Numbered from the stretch's first letter, positions 1 to 13,179 are shown. The stretch: DNA of 64,000 nt from Sphagnum magellanicum (GCA_021904315.1 CM038909.1:21056212-21120211); one strand, 5' to 3'. Program-made: numbers and translations. Notes: generated by a model from the sequence alone, not told the origin.

Positions 1-99
1 CGCCATTGTGACTTCCCACAAATTAAGAAAAAATAACCCTGCATGCACCCAAGAAAAGAAATCAGGTGCGAGGCGTGTTGGTATCCATGCAGGGATCAC

Positions 100-1652
100 G
101 AGTTCTAATATTGGGAACGAACGTTCGTACTTCATGTTCTAGTTGGTTCCCAAGCGTCCTTCCTCTTGCCGGGCTTCATTTGTCTCCAGCTAGCTTTTCT
201 CGAGCTTTGGGTGTCGAAAATCGCCTTCTTTCATCGGAATTTTGATGGGTGAAGACGTTTTTTTTTGGTTTGAATCTGGCTTTTCTTTCTCCTGGATCTG
301 TGATCCTCGTCAAGTTTCTGCTGCGGAAAGTTCTTGTTTTTCCGAACTTTCAGTAAGGAATTCATTCAGTAAGAAAATCGAGAACAGATTAAATATCCTT
401 TTGCTCTGTTGTGTGGTTTTTTTCTTCTTCTGGTGTTTGCCAAGGTATCTAGACTTTGCTCAGGTTCAAAGTCATTTTGTGGGAAAGAAATTTTTTTGTC
501 TTTTTTGTTGTTGTTGTTTTCTTCTCTTTTTTTTCGTTCGCTCCCGGAAGCTCTTGTTTCGGACGTGTCGTTGTTGTTGTCTTCTTCTCCATGTGTTTCA
601 GCAGCTTGTGAACTTGGAGCCAGATTGATTTCACGCCAGAGTCTAGAAGCTTGAAGGCTGGAAACTCTCGCGTCTGCATCGTTCGCAATAGGAAACGTAG
701 ATTGATTGATGCAAGAAGCTGCTGATGTGGCGTCGTGTTATGATCAGGATTTTCTGTTGTCGGAGAAGGAAGCCAGGTGAAGAAGAAGCAAGCTCCATGC
801 TGCTTAAAAAAAAAGTGGGAAAGTGAGCACGGAATTTGAGGATGCGGGAGCTTGCGGAAAGAGATGAGCAAACTGTAGGAGTCAATGACGGAAGGGGAGA
901 CGACGAAACAGGAAAGATGGAAGAAGAAGACGGAGCGGATCCTCCCGTTACTCTTGTCTCGGAAACGCCGCAGAAGCCACTGCGTACGCATGCAGGTGGA
1001 CGCGGCCATCCGAAGACGACTCCGGTCGCTGGAGTGCATGTGTTTCCCGGCTCCCATGTTGCCAGGGGGGAGAAGATCATGGGTCGTCCCCAAGGTCAGT
1101 CGCTAGAACATCAGATCTCGTCCTCATCCCCATGGTTCCTTCTCCTCTGGTGTTCTCCTTCTTTTCTTTCTTGTTAGACTTCCCGTTGGCTGTATTTAGT
1201 CTTACGGGGAAAAAAGTGTGCAATTTTCGGTTCTCCCACCTCTCCTGTGTGCCTGGTTTCTCTATCTACAATTGGAGCTTGATTTCTCTATCTTCTGATT
1301 TTGTATCTCCTTGAACCCCCCATTTCTGTCTTCTATGCAGCTGGACATTGCAACCAGCTTGCTTGCATCTAAGGAAAAGATAATCATTAAGCTTCTGCAT
1401 GTATGGAATGAGGACATGCAAGCCAGTACCGCCTAAGCAGAGAACATTATGAGTTGGAGATCTGAAACTTGCAAGAAGATGTAAGGAAATTGGAGAATGT
1501 CTGTGAAGCTTGCAAAACCTCGTGTGGAATTTCGAACAATTTGGCTTGACTGTATCAATGATCTGTTAGCATTTCAAAATGCATGAGCTGGAAACCGTAT
1601 CTTGCAGCAGAATTTTTGTCCCAGACTGCACTGAAGAGGTGGAAATGGGTTT
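100..1652 (+). promoter_or_regulatory. Promoter/5' leader of the phospholipase D gene, with a probable leader intron
   Basis: This stretch precedes the PLD start codon at 1653. It contains a good donor (CCCAAG followed by GTCAGT, intron start 1095) and a good acceptor (TTCTATGCAG, ending 1340), so a 246 bp intron inside the leader is likely. The leader carries several upstream ATGs. One of them (about 885) stays open across the proposed splice and ends with TAA at 1434-1436, giving a hypothetical ~101-residue basic peptide that I do not recognise. No TATA box could be assigned with confidence. The transcription start is unknown. Confidence 0.45.
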
Positions 1653-4600
1653 GTGAAAACAGGGGCAGTCACAACCACTGAAGATGCTGCAGGCCTCACA
1701 GACTTGCAGTCATTGGAGAGAACACCGATGGATGATGTAATGCAAGCCCCTCTTTTGCATGGAACACTTGAGGTCTGGCTATATGAGGCCAAGAACATGC
1801 CCAATATGGACTTGTTCTCAGAGAGGTGCCGCAGGTGCTTTTCCTGCTTGTCAGTTTGTAAGCCTCCCTTTGTAAAAGCCAAGGCGAAGGTGAAGAAACA
1901 CTCTCATGGCCACCGGCCAAAAGGCATCACTAGTGATCCATATGCATATGTTGTGATTGCTGGGGCAAAGGTGGCATCTACACGTGTAATCATAAATAAT
2001 GCCAACCCCAGATGGAATGAGCATTTCCAGATCCCTGTTGCGCACTTCACAAATGAAATTCTGATAGTGATAAAGGATGAAGACATGGTGGGTGCACAAC
2101 ATATTGGTGAAGTGCGGATACCAGCAGAGGAAGTGCTTAAGAAACAGGTTGTGGAGGGTTGGTATGATGTATTGAATACTTCTGGGAAGCTCTGTCACAA
2201 AGGTGCTGAGTTACGCTTGAAGATCGTACTCCATCCAATTGACAGAGATCCACTCTTCATGCATGGAGCTACTGCAGAGGGGAAGCATGTTTATGGGGTA
2301 CCTAACACATATTTTCCCTGCCGCAAGGGCTGTAGGCTCACATTATATCAAGATGCTCATGTTTTTGATGGTGAGCTCCCGGATGTGATACTGGAGAATG
2401 GGGAAAAATTTGAACACCGGCGATGCTGGGAGGAAATGTGTACAGCTATCTTAGAGGCACGTTATATGGTGTACATTGCGGGATGGTCTGTCTATGTCAA
2501 AGTCAGATTGATTCGTGACAGTAGTCATCCTTCACCTGATGGTGGAGATCTGACACTTGGAGAGCTTTTGAGGAGAAAAGCAGCAGAAGGAGTGCGTGTG
2601 CTAGTTTTGGCCTGGGATGACAAAACATCTCACAGTAACCCCTTCTTTAAGACCGTAAGCATATATATCTCTGGAACATCTCTGTCATACACTACCAAGC
2701 AACAAAATCTTCATTAAATGTCTTGCTTTTAGGAGGTGGCTGTATGCTTACACTCTAGGTTTTCATTTATGGCAATAGGCTGTATACCTTTTGAGGCATG
2801 CAGGAGGGATTGATGGGTGTACATGATGAAGACACAAAGAAGTTCTTCAAAAAGTCTGGAGTTCGCTGTGTGCTGGCTCCACGTTATGCAGACAACAAGC
2901 TCAGTTGGTTCCAACAACAGGTGCACATCTTACATCCAACCATCTCTACATCCTTGACATCAAGAGGTGGACAAAGTGCATGTCAAATTACATCATGTAG
3001 CATTTGATGTTGCTTGATCAAAACCTTGGAAGTGAAAGCCAATGTGTATTTTTTTTCTTTCCCTAATCAAGCAAGGTGGTTTATGAAGTTTCACAATGAA
3101 CATGGATTATCAAAATTGTAGCGAATTGATAATGATCCATACAATCTATTTTATTGATGTTTTCATTTTCTCAATATTATCAATGTGTACCTTCTTAGAT
3201 CTCATGAAGCTTATAAACTGCAGGTAGTGGGAACTTTGTACACACACCATGAGAAGATGTTGATTGTGGATGCCCCAAGTCTAGGAGATCAGAGGATAGT
3301 TACCTCTTTTGTCGGTGGCCTAGATCTCTGTGATGGCCGTTGGGACACACCTACCCACTCCCTCTTTGCAAATCTCAAAACTTTTCACAAAAATGACTTC
3401 CATAACCCCACCTTCAGTGTAAGTTTTCCTAAGCACTTGTTATGATATGAGAATGATTTTGTGTTTATTGCTTCTTCACTCTATGTCTTTTATGCTTCAC
3501 CATTGGACCAATGTATAATTAATGTGACACTGGAGTGGTGAGATTCAGTATTTACATCAGGAGTGTTTATGAGTTTTGAGCAAGGTGGCAGATAGATACT
3601 CCCTAAAACACTCTTTTGTTGTGCACACATAGTCTTGTCATTGGTCTTCATGTGCATGCAATTTAAGCTGTATCCCATGTTATGCAAAAATTTGGATGTA
3701 ACACACTCTGTGCTGGGCCATGGCACAGGCAATGGTAGATGCGGGAGGTCCCAGAGAGCCATGGCATGACTTGCACTGCAAAATTGAGGGACCAGCAGCC
3801 TATGATGTCCTCACTCATTTTGAGCAGCGCTGGAGAAAGGATGCTCACTGGCACAAGAATGAACTAATTAAAATCAATAGGATTCCAAGGATTTTGAGTC
3901 CATCAGCTAATGCCCCTCCTGAAGGAGATCCAAAGCTATATGTGACCAATGACAATGAACCAAGCACTTGCCATGCTCAGGTACTCCTCCATGATTGACC
4001 ACTTTGTGTCTTTTTTCATCTTCTCCCAAGGCACTTGGTTGAGGTTGAGTATTTCACATAAAACCTCTCAGATTTCAAAGTTTACTCCAAGCAACATCAT
4101 ATGAGAATCTACCTATAGATCTCCTGAATTGCATTATGACACATAGAAGATTTCACTCAAATTCTGAGAGGTTCAGCATAACCGAGTTCTGCATAATTTG
4201 AGCATTGTTCAAGTGTCATAAGGTTCTGGTCTACCACCCTGTCCTTTTGAGCAAAGTGTTGGAAATTCAGTTCATTGATTGCTGTATTCCAACTTGACCA
4301 AAATGTGAAACAGGTGTTTCGATCTGTAGATTCAGGATCCATGAAGGGTTTCCCCAGGAAGAATACAGGGGTTGAACGACAGGTAATGTTCTATTTCTAC
4401 TGAATGCTTTTGATATATTGACAGTTTCAGCTTCCATTAGCAATTTCGCAAGAAGTGGATCATGGAGATTTGAACAAGATCACTCTGACAATTAGACCTG
4501 CTAGACATTCTTAGCAAAGAAGGATATTAAACTGTACTTACTAAGTCTCTGAAGTTATCTCAAGTTTCATGAGGAGATCACTGTCAAAGTTTCAGCGATT

Positions 4601-6856
4601 GAAAAGATTGTTTAGTACAGACTTGCTGTTTGTAATTTTTCATTGAGTGGTGGACTTGACACAGCATCTTGTCCGCAAGAAGATTATATCTGTAGACGTC
4701 AGCATCCAAATGGCTTATGTGAAAGCCATTCGTTCGGCCCAGCATTTCATCTATATTGAGAATCAATACTTCATTGGTTCCTCATACAATTGGCCTGACT
4801 ACAAGAATGCTGGTATATGTACTCCAAGGCCTCCTCTCCCTCCTGTTCCTTAAACTATCCAAGATCCTTGCTTCTGAAATCTACATCATCGATTGTATGT
4901 GATATCCATCTGGCAATACACAGTACACAGATGGGCTCATTCTTGTGACAAATTCTGCTTAGAAGTTGAACATTCAACTTATTTAACTAAGTCAGAATTC
5001 ACCCCATAAAACCCATAAGAAATGTGGCCTGGCATTCAAAAGAGTGAATACTGGTGGAATGTGAGGATCACCTGACTTCAAGTATGACAATTGTTTTGAA
5101 TGGAATTATGCCACAATTTCTTGGGGAGCATCTGAGGACTTCATTCTTCCAAGGCCAAATGAGAAGGATATTTGCAATTGATACACAGGTGCCAACCACC
5201 TTATACCAATGGAACTGGCATTGAAAGTGGCTGCAAAAATTCGGGATAGCCAGCGCTTTGCTGTGTATGTAGTAATCCCCATGTGGCCTGAAGGCATTCC
5301 TGCCACTGCTGGCCTGCAAGAAATCCTCTTCTTCCAGGTATTCTTCATCAGGAGTCAATCCTTTTATCCATTTCCAATTCTTACAACTGTAGTCAGCATG
5401 ACATGCATATCTTCATGTCTGAAAGTCATGTGGGATGAATCTCAGATGCAAACAATGAAGATGATGTATGGTGTGATAGCAGCGGCATTGCAAGATGTTG
5501 GTCTGCTTGGAAAACGCCACCCTCGGGACTACTTGAACTTTTACTGTCTTGGCAATCGTGAACCAGAAAGCCCTACAGAAGGGGAGCCCACAAATCCACC
5601 TGATGTGAACTCTAAGCTTGTGAGTTGACCCTTTCAACCTTTCCTTCTGACTTGCAGTGTACTTCATAAATAGGTTTTAATCCAACATTTGAATTTTGGG
5701 TAAAATTGACTGTAACATAACAATAGCACTTTTATCATGCCACTCTATCAACCATTCTTAAGTCATCTTACTAATGACATGATGACTTTTGAAGGTTATG
5801 TTCGAATTGTGAAGGTGGTCTTGAGAATTATCTCATATTCTGCAAACATCTCTGCCTGTCCCAAGAGTTACTACTAATTTATTCCAGCTTACAAACAAAG
5901 GTCTGCAGAAGATACAATCACATGGTCTTTCAATGCTGGGACAAATACGTGTCTCAACAACGTGTGGCACAAGCAAGTGCAGACAGCCCAGTGAGGAATC
6001 AATTTATTAAAGAGGAGAGGATACCTTGATGCATGTCCAAACAATATAGCTTGACTGTTATGTCAAATGTGTGTGGTGTGTTCACTTGCAGGGTTTAGTG
6101 CAGAGGCATCGGAGGTTTATGATATATGTGCATTCCAAGGGCATGATAGTGGATGATGAGTACATCATTTGTGGGTCTGCCAACATAAATCAACGTTCTA
6201 TGGATGGATCCCGAGATACTGAGATTGCTACAGGGGGCTACCAACCACACTACACATGGGCCCATAAACTTGCTCATCCCTTTGGTCAAGTGAGCCTCTT
6301 CCTTAACATACTTAGCTGTCTAAATGCTCTCTGAGACTCCTAATGTAGTGTGATGAGAAGGGTCATGAAGTGTAATATTGTGAATTTTTGGGATTTTCTT
6401 GGTTCTTATAGTCTCAATGGGATAGTAGCACACTATGTTGGTTACATTGTGCCTGAATGATTTCTGCATACATAGTGCAAAAGGTGAGAAGACATGAAGG
6501 AATCAAGAAATCTAACATATATACAGCTCTTGACCATTGGCAATGTTGCTTTGGCACAGATCTATGGGTTTCGTATGTCACTTTGCGCAGAACATCTGGG
6601 CCTACTGGAAGACCTGCTTAGGGACCCAGAAATGCTTGAATGTGTGCTGAGGGTGAATGAGATGGCCCAAGCGAACTGGGAGCAGTATGTGGCTGAGGAA
6701 GTCACTGATATGAAAGGACATCTCTTGCCATACCCCATTAAGGTGAATCTGAATGGCTCTATTGAGTCACTTCCCGGCTACAAAACATTTCCTGATATGG
6801 GTGGCAACATCTTAGGTAGCAGTCAATATAACCTGCCTGATGGTTTGACAACCTAA
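1653..6856 (+). CDS. Phospholipase D, C2-type (PLD beta/delta-like), 9 coding exons
   Basis: The enzyme hydrolyses phosphatidylcholine and related phospholipids to phosphatidic acid at membranes in Ca2+-dependent plant lipid signalling. Coding exons read as 1653-2654, 2804-2920, 3224-3418, 3729-3980, 4314-4382, 4665-4812, 5189-5337, 5446-5619, 6092-6289 and 6560-6856. The frame closes at every junction, giving about 866 aa, normal for the family. If the last two are counted separately there are ten segments. An N-terminal C2 domain (about residues 35-190, with PNMDLFSE and a YAYVV strand) precedes the two HxKxxxxD catalytic motifs, HEKMLIVD (382-389) and HSKGMIVD (716-723). The family motif IENQYF lies near 576-581 and the protein ends LPDGLTT, the usual PLD C-terminus. 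The ATG at 1653 is the first in frame before the C2 domain. The NMDxFSE segment with a Cys-rich stretch resembles PLD delta/beta more than alpha. All key residues are intact, so the gene looks functional. Confidence 0.95.
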
Positions 6857-9400
6857 GCTTCAATAAGGCAGGCTTGCAGCTTGTAGTCAGTATAGGAGAA
6901 CTCTTCTAGATCATTGGGAGTAAATCAAAGACTTAGAACCTTGTACATAGATCAACTTCGATCTCAGTGGCCTTCCATGGGCTTACAGGTTGCTGCTCTG
7001 TTATAGAACCTGTGAATTTTCAGAGCATTTTCTTGAAGGCACCAAAAGGGTTATGTATTGTGGGTTGTTAACTGGGGATTGTGCAAATAACAGACCTTTG
7101 CAGGGGAGTCTTATGAGCCTTGAGTGCAGACAGAATCTTGACCCAAAGAGGAAGATTCATAACTATAGTATGCAGTTGATTGGTTGCCTTGTCGGAATCA
7201 CAAAGTCTGGATGCATAGCAACTGATTCCATCATCCTCCCTATGTGCAGGTAAGTGTATCCATTGTTTTAAACCATTTGACTTCCGAATCAAATCTCTAT
7301 GTTGTCTGAGGAGTCAGCATATTTCTCCATGGCTGTTGGGTGGGCAGCTCAACAACTTGGCTTGCCCTTTGATCATGGTTGATGCAAGATATTGAATATC
7401 ATAAGTCGAAATATGAAGTTCGGTTTGCAACATCCATGATCTTGGGTGGCAAGATGACATTCTTTTCTAGGTTCTGTACATGTACTGAAATTGACTTTGT
7501 CGTATATTCTATAGACTAGGCTACTTAAAACTCTTTGTGACTTTGTTTGGGGAGCTCTGCCTGTTGATTTCTAGCAAATCATTCCGATGACATGTGTTGT
7601 ATTTCTAAAGTAATATATGTTTCACCATGGAAACCAACATCTAGAGCCAGAGAACAAATTTGAGTTGGCATGTCATGTAATAGTACTGTAGGAGAATAGT
7701 CTAGTCTGATGAGGAATGTACAAGAAAGTTTGTTCATCAAAGTTGACTATGGAGGTATATAGGTTTGCAGGTGCTAAATTATCTCCATGACATTAGAGAC
7801 ATTGGAAACCAGTAACTGCAGCCAGAGATAGTTAAAGTACTAATACAGCTACCATTGATTAAAATTGAATAACATATTAAGCAACTAAAAGGTTGGAATA
7901 TAATATGATGTAGGATTAGTTGTAAGTAAGGTGGTTCGATTTTTGCATTACATTGGACTTTTTACATAATGTATTCTATTTAAATGTTACAATCGAATGA
8001 TAAAATCATAAATGTGATTTTTTTTTTAAAAATTAAAATTATCAACTTGAATATAACAATGAAATTTTTAGTAATAATATATAGTAATGAACTTTTAAAG
8101 TGGAATAATGGATTGTGGTTTTAATTTTACATGAAAATTCAAATATTTTTTAATATTATTTTATTCCAACAAATAATAATGAATTATTGATCGTCATATC
8201 TGAATTTTATTTTCAATTTTTTTAATTTCAGTCATTTTTGGTTAGATTGATTTTTTTTCTCTAACATGTATGACAAAATATTATTTATTTGAACTTTGTT
8301 AGTTCATTAATCAACATATAATTCACATTTAATATTATTTTTAAAAATTAATCTTAATGTTAAAACATGAACTTTTGAGAATATTGCATTCACAAAAAAT
8401 GAGTTGCTTTTATCTTGCAACCACATGTAGAGATCAAATGGTGGAATCCATTTTTTTTTCTCACTATGAATTTGCAAATAGTTGTTTATTTATTACGAGT
8501 GTAGAGACTTAAGTTTCAGGAAACCTTAAATAGTAGTAAAAGATGGATAGCATTGTTATACCTTGTGCAATCGTGGAGATAAATATATTTTCATGGCATG
8601 CTATATATAAATTGAGTATGTGATGAAGCCAACTGACCATTCTATACTTGGTGAATCATTTGCCAAGAAATCCCCTAACCAAGGGATGTTTGACAAACAG
8701 ATCCCAACATACATGCCATTATTTATCGCATACTTTCTTTGCAACAAAAAAGAGGTTTGGGTTTGAGCATATTCTAAGGCCTCATTTCTTTGAGGATGAG
8801 CCAGGGATATGACAAACATTGGACATTGTTTTCCCCCAAATTCAACTAGATGAGCCATAACTCTTATAAACATTTTGTACAATGTTTGGAATATTGATGA
8901 CAATTTAGCTTGCTAAAGAACCAAGATTGCTTGCATAAGGTATGGATATTGATGATCATGTGGGGTGTTTGGAACTCGAAGAATTTATATGTGTCTTCAT
9001 GTTCATTGGTTTTTCAAAATGTCAAAGCTATCTGAACATTGGTACTATATTTTCAATTCTTTCCAAACATTCTTGTCATGATAAAGGAACATTACATCAG
9101 CCATGTGATTGCAGGATTGGAAAACAAGTTCAAACCAGTGTTGGGCAGTTATCAACTTTTCTAAATAACAGCCCATTCTGGTTCTAGGAGTTTTTAAAAA
9201 GAAGAGTTAAGCCAGTTCTTTTTTTTCCCCCCAATTTGAATACCCAACCTGGTTTTTTTTCTGTTTTTCTCTAATTTATCCGGTTCTCTCACAAACCATT
9301 ATCTCTCCTTTTATATTAGTCAGTTATATTTCCAGTTCTTTATCATTATTTTAAGATTAAACCACAATATGTTAATAGTTTTCAAAAAATTAATGGCCAG
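6857..9400. other. PLD 3' flank and AT-rich intergenic DNA
   Basis: The first few hundred bases after the PLD stop are moderately mixed in composition and probably include its 3' UTR. From about 7.9 kb the sequence becomes strongly AT-rich. Open frames here are short and show no recognisable motif. I see no gene, RNA or clear repeat boundary. Confidence 0.5.
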
Positions 9401-9429
9401 AGTAATAACCAGCAAAGCTCATTACAAGG

Positions 9430-11290
9430 GGAAAAAATTGAAATTAATCCTCATTTAATTCTTCTAGCTCAAATGAATTCAAATTCATCTAAGTCTTCCT
9501 CTGTATCTATTTCAAAATCTATCAATTTTACCAAACTAAAAGGAACTTTGCAACCAACCCTTACATCGTTTGGCCAATTCTTTTTCACAAGGATAATGTT
9601 TTCAAGGTTTTCTAATTGCCAATGACTTCTTCTCAAATTGGTATGTATACCAGAAAGAGAAAATATTCTTTTAGTTTCAATTTGGGAATTTACAATCCCT
9701 AATATTTGTTTAGCCAAAAAGCAAACAATTTGGAAAATAGATTTGTGTTTTTTCCATCACTCTAAATGGCATTTGATGTCTTTTGCATCGAACTGAAAAC
9801 TTGGAAATATCATAATTCTTGATTGACAAGCTCCTTTACAAGGTCATTGGTGTGTGCCACCATCTCAAAGATATCTAAACTATTGTTTTTATCAAATTTG
9901 TTAACAAAGGAACTTTTAGTCTCAGACAATGGATGCAAATGGTGATAAAATTTTAGGAACATAAGAAATAGAGATTTCCTATCATACTTTATAGCTATGA
10001 TCACCCCAAGCTCACAACCAATAAAAATTAATCTCAAATTTTTAAATCTAACATTAGGACTAGCATTTTGTGAGTTTTTTTCTCATCATCTCTTGTCAAG
10101 AAAGAGAGGAATCAATGACCCCAATAACCTCCTTTTTCATCTTTTTTACAAAAGCTTCCAACTCAATATCTAAATTAGAATCGTCATCAGCAAAAGCATC
10201 CAACATAGAAAGATTGTTCATTTCCTCCTTAAACTTAAGGCTCATGGATATGGCTATTTGTAAATCATCATTTAACAAGCAATGACCTCTTGACTAGTTT
10301 AAAATGCAAGTAGTTACAACTAGTGACAAAATGCTTACAATCATTTATGATATATGCCATGTAAGGGGAGGAAGTACATGGCCTATGATTCGAAGACCAG
10401 TCCACATGTTATAACACAAGACAATAACCTTATGAAACTCAAATGTTTTTTGAAACATGATAACCTTGTTGACAAACTTGCACAATCAAAATGTAATGTT
10501 AGATAAGTAAAACTGAAATTCAGAAAGGTGTAGAATTAAAATTCAAAATGAATAGAATTATAGACTTGCATTTTTTACCTTGTTTTCACTAATGTATTCA
10601 ATTTTTTGGGTCTAAAACTTACAATAATGCAAGCTTTTCATCTAATCTAGTCTACCTCTCCTTGATTTTTTAAGCCATTCAATACATTTTTGCAAATATG
10701 TTTGAAATTTTTATGGAAACATATCTAAAGCCCTTGCACACCCTTTCACCAAAAGTTGAATGTTGGCCCCAAAGAATGTAGAGATTTCACTCCCATTAAC
10801 TATAGACTTTTCTTTATGTTGTATTTTCACAAAAAAATTTATATTGATGTTCATTTCTTCCACAAATTTTCTTGCAATTGAAAAATGGTTTCCATCTACA
10901 TGTTTTTCAATGTAGTTATCCTATTGCTTTTGAAATAAAAAACTAACTCTTTCTTTAACCTAATATTTTGCCCTAATATTGTAGGATCTACTATTTTTTC
11001 ATAACACAACATACAATGCATAACTTGTGGGACTTGCACATCAACTTCTGATTAATCACTAATACAAACAAAACCCAAGTTGGAAAATTTCTTCCATGAG
11101 GTTTCCATTTAGCTTTTTGTTCACGTAATATTTTAAGGATTATTCCCATATTCTTTTCATTTTCTTAGTGAGAACTTGGAATTGTTATTGATTCTTCAAC
11201 CTTGTCCTCATTTTTCTCTTCAATAAAAATTTCATTTTTATTTACAAACATATCAACATCAAGAACAACACTTGATTCCATTTCACTTTA
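9430..11290 (-). mobile_element. Decayed hAT-superfamily DNA transposon (transposase remnant)
   Basis: The - strand segment 9717-9469 encodes a typical hAT C-terminal dimerisation domain, with SQIETKRIFSLSGI, LRRSHW and KKNWPNDVRVGC in the usual order. The upstream frame adds FLAKQILGIV directly before it, after an in-frame TGA in the segment that should read WWKKH. Further - strand pieces (10037-9810, 10278-10096, and coding-like sequence back to an ATG near 11283) have the length and order of a transposase but lie in different frames. The copy is therefore broken by at least one stop and several frame changes and cannot make transposase. Terminal inverted repeats and the 8 bp target duplication were not found by eye, so the outer limits are approximate. 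Confidence 0.75.
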
Positions 11291-11504
11291 ATTTAAGTTG
11301 TGTTAAAAGACTTGAGTAAATGAAATTGGACCAAAAACAAAATTTAAGATTCAACTGAAGGAAAATTTCTACAATTGGTTGGTAAATAATGATCACCAAA
11401 AAATATAACAACCACAAAACAAAAAACACACACAAAGTTTTTAAAAAAAGGAAAAAATGTTAATTGAATTGGAAAAGAAAATTGACTTACCTTGAAAGGT
11501 CAAG

Positions 11505-11632
11505 TGGCAACTCCACCTTGCGCTGGCAACAACTCCACCTCGTATAAGTAGCAACAATTCAACCTCACATAAACAATAGCAACTTCACCTCATACAAGCA
11601 ATAACTCTACCTTGTGCAAATAGTAGCTATAA
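11505..11632. repeat. Short tandem array, about 22-28 bp units
   Basis: About five imperfect units follow the pattern GCAAC-AACTCCACCTC-n-AA. They lie just upstream of the decayed hAT transposase, on its 5' side. Subterminal repeat arrays are common in hAT elements, so this may be part of that element. Confidence 0.55.
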
Positions 11633-11638
11633 TACGAT

Positions 11639-11771
11639 GATGAGTGCCCAAAAACAAGAGTATGGTGAGGAATGCCTATGAGCAAGAACATGGTAAAGAG
11701 CACCCAAAAGCAACAACGAGGTGAAAAGTGCCCAAAAGAAAGAGCATGGTGAGGAGTATCCAAAAGACATG
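11639..11771. repeat. 28 bp minisatellite, about 4.7 copies
   Basis: Four consecutive units of exactly 28 bp can be counted, each ending in ATGGT or AGGT and containing a GTGCCCAAAA-like core, followed by a partial fifth. The units differ at a few positions. The array sits between the hAT remnant and the FCP1-like fragment. Confidence 0.75.
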
Positions 11772-11901
11772 AATTCTTCAACTTATAGATTTTTTTATAT
11801 GAAAATGAACTTCGTATGCCTTTTCACTGACAGATTCAATTTTTCTTGTAGATGAAGGTTTCAAAGCATATTTTAATGATGAGTTCACATTTACACTTGT
11901 A

Positions 11902-12525
11902 ATTTGTTACACCCAAAAAATTGTTAATTTTCAACGTCAATAATGTGTTGTGCTCTTTCCCGCATTTTGCTATTCGAGATGGAAGTGAACAAGTCTTTGG
12001 AAGAAATATTGATAGGAACAAAGTGGAAGTGAGAGTTGGAGTCGAAAATTTCCTTTCTATTGTTCTCAAGTATTTTTACATTACAATTTGGTCTTGTATG
12101 AAGCTTGAGGATATGCTAGAAGTTCTTCCCATGCTTATTCCTAAAATTTTCTTGGAGTTGTTTGTTTTTATTTGGGGGTGTGAACAGTGTTCGAAGACAT
12201 TTAATCAAATTTCTCTCAAGTTTTATTACTATTTGAAAGATTTGAATAGAATGTATTATAATTATCATGGACTACCTTATGGCAAGGATGTTCAAATGTT
12301 ATTAATTGACAATAAACCCAGCAAGGCATTTCAGAATCTAAAGTGGAGTGGTTTTTTTCATGAATGATTCAAGGGATAGATGTTGTCAAAGAACAAGGTG
12401 CAATGGTTGGAGCTCACATCACGTTTGTGGTCACCCTTGTTTGAATTACCATTGGCAAAGACAATTTGTGTTCATTATGATTATATGGTCAAATATTTTA
12501 AGCCTTATTTGAATTCCTTTTGAAA
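11902..12525 (+). pseudogene. FCP1/NIF-type phosphatase-like fragment lacking catalytic aspartates
   Basis: The open frame 11902-12367 (about 150 residues) follows the FCP1 homology (HAD-type CTD phosphatase) fold order seen in a large plant protein family. A KKLLIFNVNNVL strand sits where KLLxLDLNGxL is expected. Next come VGVENFL, ITIWS (usual VGIWSS), FVFIWGCEQCSKT (usual WDQSxC), a YYLKDLNRMY helix, and MLLIDNKPSKAF (usual LLIDDSPxKA). The nucleophile strand has Asn where Asp is expected, so phosphatase activity is unlikely. No methionine start is visible near the domain and an in-frame stop precedes it. After the stop at 12368 a related frame continues to about 12523. It is either one surviving exon of a dead gene or a fragment carried by a transposon. 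The family match is by eye. Confidence 0.55.
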
Positions 12526-12977
12526 GAATTATTATTTGTTCATCCAATATATGCATTGTGATAACTTGGCAATGTTTGCAATAACCAGCCCCCTTTAGGT
12601 ATGCAATCTGAGTCATTTTATTTTGGAAGTCATTTTTTTAATAATGTTTGTACATTTGTACCTTTGTTTTCTAGCATTGACTTTTGTTTGTAGTTAGTTT
12701 GGATTGTTGTTCACAAATTGTGTGATAATGTTTACAGCTTTGAAAGGGTGAAAATGATGTTGGCCTTTCAGGTTTTTATTTCGAGATGATGCCAATGTTG
12801 TTACATTTTTTACCATGGACAATAATAAGTCTTCCAATATTACAAGGATTTGACATTAGCATTCAATTTATCCTTCAAATTTAGATTATTCATGCATCTT
12901 AAGTATTTTAAAAAATAGTATTAAAATTTTTGTTTCCAAAACTCTTTAATAAATCAATATTATTATTTGTTTTCTCA

Positions 12978-13175
12978 ACCTTGTGGCCACCAAATTTAAT
13001 TTGTATCTATAAATTTTCTTATTATTATTTTTAACCTATTAAAATTTTAGTGTGATCTAGGTAAACTTTCCTTTAAAAAGCCTACCATGGTGTTTTTAAT
13101 TTTTTATTTGGAGACATTGCATGTAAATTTATTTTTCTTAGTGTTTTTTTTTTGTGGTCTTGGTGGCCACAAGGT
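12978..13175. repeat. MITE-like element with 16 bp terminal inverted repeats
   Basis: ACCTTGTGGCCACCAA at 12978-12993 is matched perfectly in inverse orientation by TTGGTGGCCACAAGGT at 13160-13175, enclosing about 166 bp of AT-rich DNA. The arms contain the internal palindrome TGGCCA. Size and structure fit a short non-autonomous DNA element; no target duplication was confirmed. Confidence 0.5.
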
Positions 13176-13179
13176 GATT

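Noticed and set aside
242-1106. Overlapping open frames on both strands in the PLD leader
   Set aside because: They are short, overlapping and without recognisable domains; most reflect the leader's composition. Only the splice-spanning one is kept as a hypothesis.
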